This document shows positions 7,372 to 13,983 of a DNA stretch of 27,976 nt, piece by piece. The notes beneath the pieces were generated by a model. The model searched no databases and was not told the origin of the DNA. It worked only from the letters and a program-made list of their open reading frames with translations. Made by a program: the position numbers and the translations under genes. How positions within the stretch are numbered: the stretch's first letter is position 1; each line of letters starts with the position of its first letter. The stretch spans positions 1 to 27,976 of the IMG/VR virus record IMGVR_UViG_3300030331_000269; one strand, given 5' to 3'. Source of the stretch: a virus.

Positions 7372-8134
7372 TTGCGCGTCACTATTATTTGACCCCATAG
7401 AAAATAACATAGCTCCGATACGGAAAATCGAGTCAGCACAGATAGAAGAGCTAGTTATAACAGACTTGCAGGAGTGCCGTACGCCTGAAAGAAAACCAAC
7501 TGTAGCTGTGTACGGAAACGCATTTACTGACCAAACAGGCCAAAGACTTAGCAATTCTATGTATGCTAGCTTCTCTACAGCTATAACCCAACAACCTAGC
7601 GCCTATCTTATTAAAGCTCTTAAAGACGCATGTAAACAAAACGGTGGTTTTTTTACTGTAGTAGAAAGAGGTGGATTAGATAACTTAACTAAAGAACGCC
7701 AGATAATACGTAGTGGTAGGACTGAAAACAAAGACAATACAAAGATAGGTACTTTGTTATTTGCAGGTTTATTACTAGAGGGGTCAGTAGTTTCATATGA
7801 ATCTAATGTAACATCTGGTGGCGCAGGTGCTAGATATTTAGGAATTGGTATATCTAAAGCTTATAGAACAGATTCAATAACCATACAATTACGTCTTGTG
7901 TCTGTAAACTCAGGCCAAGTGCTACTTGAAAAATTAGTATCTAAGACCATTCTTAGTGTATCATTAACAGACGACGTGTTTCGTTTTATCGAAGCTGGTA
8001 CTGAATTAGTAGAGATAGAAAGTGGTGTAGTGCGAAATGAGTCTGGAGGACTTGCTTTGCGTTCTGCTATAGAAACAGCCGTATTAGAAATAATCAAGGA
8101 GGGTGAACAAGCTGGATATTGGAGTTATAAATGA
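7322..8134 (+). CDS. csgG: CsgG-like curli secretion channel lipoprotein
   Basis: The product is 270 aa. The signal peptide ends in a lipobox, LSSC, with Cys18 as lipidation site; Ala follows, consistent with outer-membrane sorting. Family hallmarks are abundant: AVYGNAFTDQTGQ, SFSTAITQ (Phe84 aligning with the E. coli constriction Phe56), VVERGGLDNL-x-x-ER-x-IIR, EGSVVSYESNVTSGGAGARY, VSKTILSV, VFRFIEAGTELVE and a C-terminal LRSAIETAVLEI helix. E. coli CsgG forms a nonameric outer-membrane pore that secretes curli subunits; length here is near its 277 aa. The Tyr51 position of the constriction is not obviously conserved. The gene lies between csgF and a curlin-repeat gene, with 50- and 4-base overlaps. 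Confidence 0.93.
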   Translation: MAILQKLRYLSVLLLSSCASLLFDPIENNIAPIRKIESAQIEELVITDLQECRTPERKPTVAVYGNAFTDQTGQRLSNSMYASFSTAITQQPSAYLIKALKDACKQNGGFFTVVERGGLDNLTKERQIIRSGRTENKDNTKIGTLLFAGLLLEGSVVSYESNVTSGGAGARYLGIGISKAYRTDSITIQLRLVSVNSGQVLLEKLVSKTILSVSLTDDVFRFIEAGTELVEIESGVVRNESGGLALRSAIETAVLEIIKEGEQAGYWSYK

Positions 8135-8829
8135 AAAAACTTTTACCCTTACTGTTAGTTGGTTTTTTGTATGCTGATAATGAAGTGTATGTCGACCAGT
8201 CCGGGAATAACGCAAACATAGACATAGAACAGTTAGGTTCGTCTAACATCATTGGTGGACTAGACGCTGTTAGTGGTACTATGACCGCGCTCGATCTTGA
8301 CGGTTTAAATCTTACTTTAGATATAAATCAAATAGGTAGCTCAAACAAATTCTTAGGTGATATTTATGGAGATAGCATTACAGGATTTTTTGAATTTGAT
8401 GGAGATAGCAATATATTTGATATACAAGTAGACCCAACTAATACATATGGCGCAGATTCAGGTAACTACAATGTAGACGTAACTGGTTCTAGTAACGACT
8501 TTAATTTAAACGTTGGTACTAATGCTTTAGCTTCGACACTTGACTTAGACTGGATAATTAATGGAGATAGCAACACGTTTGATTTCGATATTGATTATGA
8601 CCTAGGTACATCTTATGTAGATGTCGACGGGGACTCTAACTCAATAACATTTGACGGAAGTGGATATCAAAATGGATATTTCTATCTTGACCAAACAGGC
8701 AACAGCAGGACTTTTAATATTACACAATCATCTACATTGGCTAGTGACTGGCTTAAGATTTTGTCTACTGGCAATAATGGCACTGTGTGTGTTGTTCAGA
8801 ACGACGGCGGTACAAGCACAAGCTGTTAA
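8131..8829 (+). CDS. Secreted curlin-repeat (CsgA/CsgB-like) protein
   Basis: The product is 232 aa. The start overlaps the csgG stop (ATGA). A signal peptide (MKKLLPLLLVGFLYA) is followed by about eight imperfect repeats of roughly 20-28 residues built on '[DQ]-x-[TS]-G-[DSN]-[SN]-N-x-x-x-[FIL]', for example VDQSGNNANIDIEQLGSSN, IIGGL, INQIGSSNKFLG, FDGDSNIFDI, VTGSSNDFNL, INGDSNTFDF, VDGDSNSITF and LDQTGNSRTFNITQ. This is the curlin amyloid-repeat pattern, with Gln/Asn stacking positions often replaced by Asp. Two cysteines (220 and the terminal 232) could form a C-terminal disulfide. It is the likely cargo of the neighbouring CsgG. It is very acidic, which differs from E. coli CsgA. Confidence 0.82.
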   Translation: MKKLLPLLLVGFLYADNEVYVDQSGNNANIDIEQLGSSNIIGGLDAVSGTMTALDLDGLNLTLDINQIGSSNKFLGDIYGDSITGFFEFDGDSNIFDIQVDPTNTYGADSGNYNVDVTGSSNDFNLNVGTNALASTLDLDWIINGDSNTFDFDIDYDLGTSYVDVDGDSNSITFDGSGYQNGYFYLDQTGNSRTFNITQSSTLASDWLKILSTGNNGTVCVVQNDGGTSTSC

Positions 8830-9856
8830 TATTGGAGACATATCTGAGCTAAACGGCTCTGCTGAAGTAATACGAGATAAGCCTTATGGGGCTGAATTAG
8901 ACTTTGGCATTCAACAAATGGACGATGTACGTACTAGTACGGGTCGTGTAGGAATTACTTTCCTGGACAACTCTGTTGTACGATTAACCGAACATTCTAA
9001 GTTAGTTATTACCGAATACATATTCGATCCTGACCCCTCAAAAGGCAAAATGGCTTTGCAGTTTGCCAGTGGTACTGCTAGGTTTGTAACTAGTAGATTA
9101 GGTAAAATAGATAAGAAAAACATTAGGTTGTCTACACCTACTGCAGATATAGCGATTAGGGGAACTGATTTTACCTGCACGGTAGATGAACTAGGCCGCA
9201 GTTTAATAATATTACTTCCAGATGAAAACGGCATATCTAGTGGTGAAATACTTGTAACTACCGCAACAGGTAGCGTTACTCTTAATAAACCTTATCAAGC
9301 TACTACCGTGGAAGTATGGGAAACTGCACCTACTAAGCCTGTAATACTTGACCTTACTTTAGATATTATAGATAACATGCTTATTGTTACACCTCCGGAC
9401 GAACAAAAGTTATCCACAGATTCATCCACAACGTCCGTAGCAGATAGCGGAGCTATATTAGATATAGATTATTTAGAGTTTAATGAGCTAGAACAAGATT
9501 ATTTAGCTGAAGATACTTTAGAGTTTACAGAACTCGATATAAACTTTTTAGACATAAATTTCTTTGAAGATTTACTAGCAATAATAGAAGAAATAGATGA
9601 ATTAGATACTAAAAAATTAACTGTAGGCACTTCGATACAAGGCACAGAAATAGGACAAGACTTAGAAACGCAGATAATAACTTTATTGCAAGGAGAACAG
9701 ATCGCCTTTCAAAGAAAAGTTAATCAAAACGCACAGTTGACGGTAAACAGTGCCCAAGGTTACACTATTATTTTAATACAGGATGGTAAATACCAGCAGA
9801 TTGTAGTTAACGGTGGAGGTAATTCTACTATTACAATTAAACAGGGGTCAGGATGA
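8744..9856 (+). CDS. Secreted FecR-domain protein
   Basis: I chose the GTG at 8744 (370 aa) because it opens a good signal peptide, MTGLRFCLLAIMALCVLF with cleavage near VQA-QA. ATG 8777 and TTG 8651 are alternatives, and no strong Shine-Dalgarno decides. It overlaps the curlin gene by 86 bases. Residues about 28-180 are a FecR domain: GDISELNGSAEVIR, DDVRTSTGRVGITFLDNSV, LTEHSKLVI, LSTPTADIAIRGTDFTCTVD. Residues about 225-305 are an unusually Asp/Glu-rich helical stretch. The C-terminus is beta-rich and ends VVNGGGNSTITIKQGSG, which resembles a curlin repeat. FecR proteins of this class are often encoded beside CHASE2 cyclases and are thought to signal to them. The stop overlaps the cyclase ATG (ATGA). 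Confidence 0.85.
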   Translation: MTGLRFCLLAIMALCVLFRTTAVQAQAVNIGDISELNGSAEVIRDKPYGAELDFGIQQMDDVRTSTGRVGITFLDNSVVRLTEHSKLVITEYIFDPDPSKGKMALQFASGTARFVTSRLGKIDKKNIRLSTPTADIAIRGTDFTCTVDELGRSLIILLPDENGISSGEILVTTATGSVTLNKPYQATTVEVWETAPTKPVILDLTLDIIDNMLIVTPPDEQKLSTDSSTTSVADSGAILDIDYLEFNELEQDYLAEDTLEFTELDINFLDINFFEDLLAIIEEIDELDTKKLTVGTSIQGTEIGQDLETQIITLLQGEQIAFQRKVNQNAQLTVNSAQGYTIILIQDGKYQQIVVNGGGNSTITIKQGSG

Positions 9857-11604
9857 AGAAATGGATTTCGTTACTTAGCATACCAATACTATGCATACCT
9901 TTACTATTTAATTGGCAAGCCTTAGAAATACTTAAATTAAAAACTTTTGACGCTTTAGTTACAACACCAGAACCTAGTGACATGTTTGTTACACTAGATA
10001 TAACAGAGCAAGACCTAGCTTTGTCTGGTGGATGGCCTTACCCACGTCAAGATCTTGCACATATTCATAAAAACCTCATAGATGCAGGAGCCTGGGGCGT
10101 GGGTTGGGTCGTCGCTTTTCCACAAGAAGATAGGTTTGGAGGAGATGATGATTTTGCATACATGTTATCAAATACAGCAAGTGTTATTGCAATGTTTGAA
10201 AATGATACAGGTGAGTATCCGCCCACTACAGGCACTGTTATATTAGGAGATGGCTTACCCATACAAGCAATAGAATCTAAAGGAGTAGTAAAAAACACAG
10301 AAAAACTTGCAAGTGCAACTAGTCAGGGCCTCGCTGTTGCACGAACAGATGTAGATAACTTAGTAAGACGTTTACCTTTGTTGCTACAAACGCCAGATGG
10401 TTGGACACCTTCTTTTGGTATAGAAGTAATGAAAATAGTATCTGGTTCCGATACTTACATTATTAAATCTGAACAAGGCCAAATAGTAGAACTTACTTTG
10501 CCTAACTATGCACAAATACCAGTAGATAATATTGGAAGACGTTGGGTATCATGGATTGATACACCAACTACTACACTACAAGAAATGGACGTAAAAGACA
10601 GGTTTGTGTTTGTAGGAGTAACAGCAAAAGGGGTGATGCCGCAAATAGCCACTTCCGTTGGTTTAAAATATCCACACCACGTGCAAGCAGCTTTAGCAGA
10701 AAGTATGACTGTAGATGTGCCTGCAATACCTGGTCTTTCTTTGTTATATGAATTACTTATATTAGTAGGGTCTTTATCATTATTAATACTTATAGTGCGT
10801 AATGCACCTGTTATAGGTTCTATGGCGGGGGTTGGGTTTTTATATGCTGTGCAAGCTGCAGCTGCAGTATATCTTGCACGAAATAATGTACTTATAGATT
10901 TTAGCTATAGCACAGTTAGTATGACACTTTTATCTGTACAAGAATTTTGGTTAAGATTTGGAGAACAATATAAATTAAGACAACAAATAAAGAAACAATT
11001 CGAACATTACTTAGATCCTAGGCAAGTTGCACAATTACAAAAAGACCCCAGCTTGTTAAAGTTAGGTGGAGAAAAACGCACATGCACGTTTCTTTTTACA
11101 GATGTTAGAGGTTTTACAAATTTATCAGAGAAACTGCCACCTGAACAAGTGACTGAAATAATGAACAAAGTGCTTACTGCACAAGTACAATGTATTCAAG
11201 CACATGGGGGTATGGTTGATAAGTTCATAGGCGACGCATGTATGGCCATCTTTAACGCCCCCCTCGATATTGATGAACATGAACAACGTGCTGTCGCCTG
11301 TGCCCAAGATATGCGTACGGCTATTCGTATGTTGCAAAAAGAATTACCTGAACCAATAGCTATAGGCATAGGTGTAAATACGGGCGAAGCTGTAGTTGGT
11401 AATATGGGTAGTAACACGAGGTTTGATTACTCTGCTATAGGAGATGCAGTAAATGTAGCTGCACGATTAGAGAGTGCAACAAAAGGTAGAGGTGTAGATT
11501 TATTGATTGGAGAAACTACAGCATTAAAAGTACAAGATTTACATTTAATGCCATCTATAAAAGTAAAAGGTAAAGAAGAACCTTTAAAAGTGTATACTAT
11601 ATAA
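9853..11604 (+). CDS. CHASE2-domain transmembrane class III adenylate cyclase
   Basis: The product is 583 aa. An N-terminal TM (about 4-20) leads to a periplasmic CHASE2 sensor (about 25-290: LKTFDALV, GGWPYPRQDLAHIHKNL). Three TM helices follow (about 295-315, 319-341, 346-363), then a linker helix and a class III cyclase domain (about 405-583). Catalytic residues look complete: metal-binding Asp417 (FTDVRGFT) and Asp461 (KFIGD), adenine-specifying Lys457 and Asp525 (RFDYSAIGD), and transition-state Asn534 and Arg538 (NVAARLE). The product should therefore be cAMP from ATP. Length and order match bacterial CHASE2 cyclases. It is the last large gene of the csgF-csgG-curlin-FecR array. A membrane receptor cyclase is very unusual cargo for a phage. 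Confidence 0.93.
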   Translation: MKKWISLLSIPILCIPLLFNWQALEILKLKTFDALVTTPEPSDMFVTLDITEQDLALSGGWPYPRQDLAHIHKNLIDAGAWGVGWVVAFPQEDRFGGDDDFAYMLSNTASVIAMFENDTGEYPPTTGTVILGDGLPIQAIESKGVVKNTEKLASATSQGLAVARTDVDNLVRRLPLLLQTPDGWTPSFGIEVMKIVSGSDTYIIKSEQGQIVELTLPNYAQIPVDNIGRRWVSWIDTPTTTLQEMDVKDRFVFVGVTAKGVMPQIATSVGLKYPHHVQAALAESMTVDVPAIPGLSLLYELLILVGSLSLLILIVRNAPVIGSMAGVGFLYAVQAAAAVYLARNNVLIDFSYSTVSMTLLSVQEFWLRFGEQYKLRQQIKKQFEHYLDPRQVAQLQKDPSLLKLGGEKRTCTFLFTDVRGFTNLSEKLPPEQVTEIMNKVLTAQVQCIQAHGGMVDKFIGDACMAIFNAPLDIDEHEQRAVACAQDMRTAIRMLQKELPEPIAIGIGVNTGEAVVGNMGSNTRFDYSAIGDAVNVAARLESATKGRGVDLLIGETTALKVQDLHLMPSIKVKGKEEPLKVYTI

Positions 11605-11850
11605 ATGCCACGTAATTATAAAAAAGAATATAAAAACTACCAAGGCAGGCCTGAGCAAAAGAAACGTCGTGCTCAAAGAAATAGAGTTAGACGTTTAATG
11701 CAAAGATTAGGAAAAGTTAAAAAAGGTGACGGTAAAGATGTGCATCATAAAGACGGAAATCCTATGAATGCTAAAAGATCTAATTTAAAAGTAGTTAAAC
11801 GATCAAAGAACCGTTCTTTTGCCCGAAATCGTAAAGCTGGCAAAAAATGA
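11605..11850 (+). CDS. Small basic HNH-like protein
   Basis: The product is 81 aa, its ATG following directly on the cyclase stop. It is very rich in Lys/Arg. Residues 46-64 (VHHKDGNPMNAKRSNLKVV) resemble the core of HNH_3-type homing endonucleases, with His47/48, Asn55 and Asn60 as possible metal and catalytic residues. There is no DNA-specificity domain and no intron nearby. Short phage proteins of this form are often annotated as HNH endonucleases. It may be a nicking nuclease used in packaging or simply a DNA-binding relic. It ends the plus-strand gene run, facing the minus-strand operon. Confidence 0.75.
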   Translation: MPRNYKKEYKNYQGRPEQKKRRAQRNRVRRLMQRLGKVKKGDGKDVHHKDGNPMNAKRSNLKVVKRSKNRSFARNRKAGKK

Positions 11851-11944
11851 CCTCATAGTATTTATTCTAAGGCGTTTTTAGCACATAGTCCTTGTGTTGA
11901 TATCAAAAACACTTAAAATGCAGCACAAAGCACCTCCGTGCGTT
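11851..11944. other. Convergent intergenic region, weak hairpin only
   Basis: The plus-strand late genes end at 11850 and the minus-strand replication operon ends at 11945. A bidirectional terminator would be expected here. I find only a short stem, GCAC/GTGC at 11930-11933 and 11938-11941 with a CTCC loop, followed on the plus strand by A/T-rich sequence with T runs. This is too weak to call a terminator with confidence. Confidence 0.3.
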
Positions 11945-12172
11945 CTATGCAATTTTAGTTTTTTCTACGGTTTTTATGAGTTTATTTAAGTACCATTGCG
12001 CTTTTTTTAGGTCTTCAACGCCTTTTTTGTTTTCATAGCGCCAAATATATTTTTGAATGTTACCTTTTAAGTAACCTTTAAATGCTTCAGGTGTCATACT
12101 TTCTTTAATAGCATCTATACATTCTATGTCACCACTGTTGTAATGTGGTGGTGAGTTAACCATGTCAGGCAT
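11945..12172 (-). CDS. DUF3310 family protein
   Basis: The product is 75 aa. The SPPHYNSGDIECIDAIKESM motif, then GYLKGNIQKYIWRYENKKG and DLKKAQWYLNKLI, are diagnostic of DUF3310, a short helical family common in phages and sometimes annotated as a nucleotide kinase without solid evidence. Its ATG overlaps the stop of the upstream gene (TAATG), and it is the last gene of the replication operon. Biochemical function is unknown; conserved His, Asp, Glu and Lys residues hint at nucleotide or metal binding. Confidence 0.9.
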   Translation of the reverse strand: MPDMVNSPPHYNSGDIECIDAIKESMTPEAFKGYLKGNIQKYIWRYENKKGVEDLKKAQWYLNKLIKTVEKTKIA

Positions 12173-12309
12173 TATTTTTCCCCCGGTAGTTTATCCATCA
12201 TTTCTTTTATTTTATTCATTAGTTTATCCATTGCTTCTTTAACCTTTGGGTTTTCATAGTATAGTTTTTCTAAAGCAAATAAAAATTTTTCTTTTTCATT
12301 ATGATTCAT
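12172..12309 (-). CDS. Small helical protein of unknown function
   Basis: The product is 45 aa, beginning MNHNEKEKFLF. I place the start at 12309 because TTTGGAG lies about 8 bases upstream; a longer frame reaching 12408 would run deep into the neighbouring nuclease gene. The sequence is almost entirely charged helix (EKLYYENPKVKEAMDKLMNK, then IKEMMDKLPGEK). The start overlaps the end of the nuclease gene by 11 bases and the stop overlaps the DUF3310 start, so it is part of a tightly coupled trio. No function can be inferred. Confidence 0.65.
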   Translation of the reverse strand: MNHNEKEKFLFALEKLYYENPKVKEAMDKLMNKIKEMMDKLPGEK

Positions 12310-12703
12310 TGTTTTTCTCCAAACAAAATTTAGACAAGGCAGATATAAAGTTTTCAAATGGAACTGCGTGCATGTTAAATGTTTCAACTGTAAATTCTTG
12401 CAAGTCAAAGTCTTCTATGACGTACACTTGATCCTGGCAGGCAAATACCACGTACACGAAAATATTATTGACTTTTTGTGTTTTTAACCAGTTGCGTTGT
12501 TGTTCAGATAAATTTAATTTTATTTTAGAATTTGATTTTTTAGGTAAAGAATCTTTGTATTTATATTCTACAAAGCAGTGACCTTGTATACCAGAATAGA
12601 AAGCATCAGGGACACCTCCATGGTAGGGATCGTTTATCTTCCAACGATAAACTTCTTTTGATAAGTGCTTGTGCACTTTATTTATGAACTCCTTTTCACG
12701 CAC
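12299..12703 (-). CDS. PD-(D/E)XK nuclease (VRR-NUC/resolvase-like)
   Basis: The product is 134 aa from a GTG start. The core nuclease motif is visible: GGVPDAFYSG with Asp33, then CFVEYKYKD with Glu46-x-Lys48, preceded by the helical REKEFINKVHKHL segment that may supply an early acidic residue. This arrangement fits small phage VRR-NUC or Holliday-junction-resolvase-like nucleases acting on branched or damaged DNA. It belongs to the replication/recombination operon. The start has no upstream Shine-Dalgarno, and the GTG falls in the loop of a 7-bp hairpin (12688-12712), so translation may be controlled. An internal GTG at 12676 with AAGGAG upstream is an alternative start. Confidence 0.8.
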   Translation of the reverse strand: MREKEFINKVHKHLSKEVYRWKINDPYHGGVPDAFYSGIQGHCFVEYKYKDSLPKKSNSKIKLNLSEQQRNWLKTQKVNNIFVYVVFACQDQVYVIEDFDLQEFTVETFNMHAVPFENFISALSKFCLEKNNES

Positions 12704-12712
12704 CCAAGGAGT
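12688..12712 (-). promoter_or_regulatory. Hairpin enclosing the nuclease GTG start codon
   Basis: The 7-base arms ACTCCTT (12688-12694) and AAGGAGT (12706-12712) are perfect complements. The 11-base loop holds the GTG at 12703-12701 read on the minus strand. The mRNA would thus present its start codon in a loop, with an anti-Shine-Dalgarno-like CTCCTT upstream and AAGGAG downstream of it. Regulation is an inference. Confidence 0.4.
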
Positions 12713-12721
12713 ATAACATAG

Positions 12722-12806
12722 GCTTGGTGTGGTAGTAAGTGCAATTTAGCAAGGAGTCCCGTGTACGGAGACACTTACTACCTTTTAACCGTATCCCTCA
12801 CCAAGC
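12722..12806. ncRNA. Structured intergenic element, nested long stems
   Basis: Two perfect nested inverted repeats are present: GCTTGGTG (12722-12729) with CACCAAGC (12799-12806), and GGTAGTAAGTG (12731-12741) with CACTTACTACC (12772-12782). One base separates the left arms and 16 bases the right arms. The apical region also contains CCGT/ACGG. This lies in a 187-base gap between two minus-strand genes. It could be a small RNA, a processed leader or a protein-binding DNA site. It does not fit a tRNA, because no anticodon arm or T-loop consensus is present. Confidence 0.5.
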
Positions 12807-12846
12807 AAAGAGATATAAATTCCCTCCATACAGGGACAATTAGGTA

Positions 12847-12880
12847 ATCGGGCATGCGACCTATTATGTCGCACCCCGAT
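12847..12880. terminator. Strong 11-bp hairpin just downstream of a minus-strand gene
   Basis: ATCGGG (12847-12852) pairs with CCCGAT (12875-12880), and GCGAC (12856-12860) pairs with GTCGC (12868-12872), with small bulges and a 7-base loop. It begins 11 bases past the stop of the gene ending at 12891. No U-tract follows on either strand, so a classic intrinsic terminator is unlikely; it may act as an attenuator, RNase processing site or 3'-end stabiliser. A weaker TCCCT/AGGGA hairpin lies at 12821-12836. Confidence 0.45.
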
Positions 12881-12890
12881 CGCACGAACT

Positions 12891-13574
12891 TTAGCTAGAC
12901 TTACTAGCTATACTGTTCTTATAAAAAGCTTCTACTTGTTGATAAGCTTCAGCTTTTAACCAACCCACAGGTTCAATATCAATATTGACCCAGCTACCTT
13001 TAGCATTGCTTTGTGGTACTGAGGACATTCTCCACATGTAAGAGAACCTGTTAACATTCCCCCCTAGTTTTAAGAGTTGGACATTCCAATCTCTAGAAAC
13101 TTTGAGTTTAGAAGAGGCACAATCAAACAGAAAAGGTATGTCTGATATTTCTTGTGTTTTCTCATCCATACGCAACAACGTATGTATGTGAGTTTGAGTA
13201 ATATCATGCTTATCTGCATCAAGTCCGTTATCTTCAAGATACTTTTCAGCTTCGACTCTAGTAGTAAAATTTCCTACTAGTCCTCCACCTTCTGTTCTCT
13301 TTCTCCAGATAACATACTCTTCTTTAAAATGAGTATTAACTACAATTAGAGATGAACCGTAGTTTTCACCAGTCACAGTGTTTATGAAGTCACCTTCTTT
13401 GGCACCTTCAACATATTCACTGTGGTTTGGATCTACTTCGTGATTCATCTTTTGAAGTAGTTTTACTCTTGGGACTGAAATATGTTCTGAAGTCACATTT
13501 TCATTCCCCATTGCTGATCCCTCTTGGATATGAGCGGGCATCTTGCTCGTTACTATACTAATATCGTTAGACAT
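12891..13574 (-). CDS. Conserved phage protein in the replication operon, possible ssDNA-binding role
   Basis: The product is 227 aa. I chose the ATG at 13574 because GGAGG precedes it by about 8 bases, rather than the ATG at 13589. The sequence has a conserved early block (VPRVKLLQKMNHEVDP), then beta-rich segments (SLIVVNTHFKEEYVIWRKRT) and a C-terminal FDCASSKLKVSRDWNVQL region ending in an aromatic, helical tail. I recognise it as a protein type common in podo- and siphophage replication modules and sometimes labelled ssDNA-binding, but no OB-fold signature or acidic C-terminal tail is obvious. Position between a helicase/coiled-coil pair and a resolvase-like nuclease supports a role in replication or recombination. 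Confidence 0.7.
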   Translation of the reverse strand: MSNDISIVTSKMPAHIQEGSAMGNENVTSEHISVPRVKLLQKMNHEVDPNHSEYVEGAKEGDFINTVTGENYGSSLIVVNTHFKEEYVIWRKRTEGGGLVGNFTTRVEAEKYLEDNGLDADKHDITQTHIHTLLRMDEKTQEISDIPFLFDCASSKLKVSRDWNVQLLKLGGNVNRFSYMWRMSSVPQSNAKGSWVNIDIEPVGWLKAEAYQQVEAFYKNSIASKSS

Positions 13575-13611
13575 CGTTATTTCCTCCATCGTTATTCGAT
13601 ATTCGTTATTG

Positions 13612-13983
13612 TTATGTTGACCTGTAATTAATACGTGTCAACTCCCGGTTCGTAACCCCAGGTACGTCCGCACCTAGTGATACTTTTTCCCTGTATGCAG
13701 TAGCGGATACACGTCTATGCAACAGCTCAAACTCACCAGTTTCAGCTACGTGTTGCTGTAGTGCATCCCAATCTTCTACATTAGGGACAATCTCATTTTT
13801 AAGTGAGACTGTTCGACCACCATTAGAAATCTTATCGAGGCCTTCCTCAGTCATTCTAATAGCGATCTGACTCTCAAGTTCAGACTTGAGAATGTTTAGT
13901 TCTTTTTCTTGTGCTTGTAGGTCTTTGATACCGTCTCGCACTGTGCCATATTCGGCTAATAAGTCATTAAGTTTCTTTGCCAT
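13612..13983 (-). CDS. Coiled-coil protein of unknown function
   Basis: The product is 123 aa. Residues 1-50 are a charged coiled coil (LAEYGTVRDGIKDLQAQEKE and following). The C-terminal half contains WDALQQHVAETGEFELLHRR and AYREKVSLGADVPGV, a pattern shared, as I recall, by small proteins of many phage replication modules. No catalytic residues stand out. Its start overlaps the helicase gene by 17 bases, so the two are co-translated, suggesting it may be a helicase or single-strand-binding partner. Function is unassigned. Confidence 0.7.
   Translation of the reverse strand: MAKKLNDLLAEYGTVRDGIKDLQAQEKELNILKSELESQIAIRMTEEGLDKISNGGRTVSLKNEIVPNVEDWDALQQHVAETGEFELLHRRVSATAYREKVSLGADVPGVTNRELTRINYRST

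Noticed and set aside
12722-12806. Possible tRNA in the structured intergenic element
   Set aside because: No T-loop consensus, anticodon arm or CCA-compatible acceptor geometry; the 11-bp inner stem does not fit a tRNA.
12833-12846. Similar AGGGACAAT words at 12832 and 27515 as a phage-specific promoter
   Set aside because: Only two intergenic copies with short identity and one similar word inside a coding region; not enough to define a promoter.
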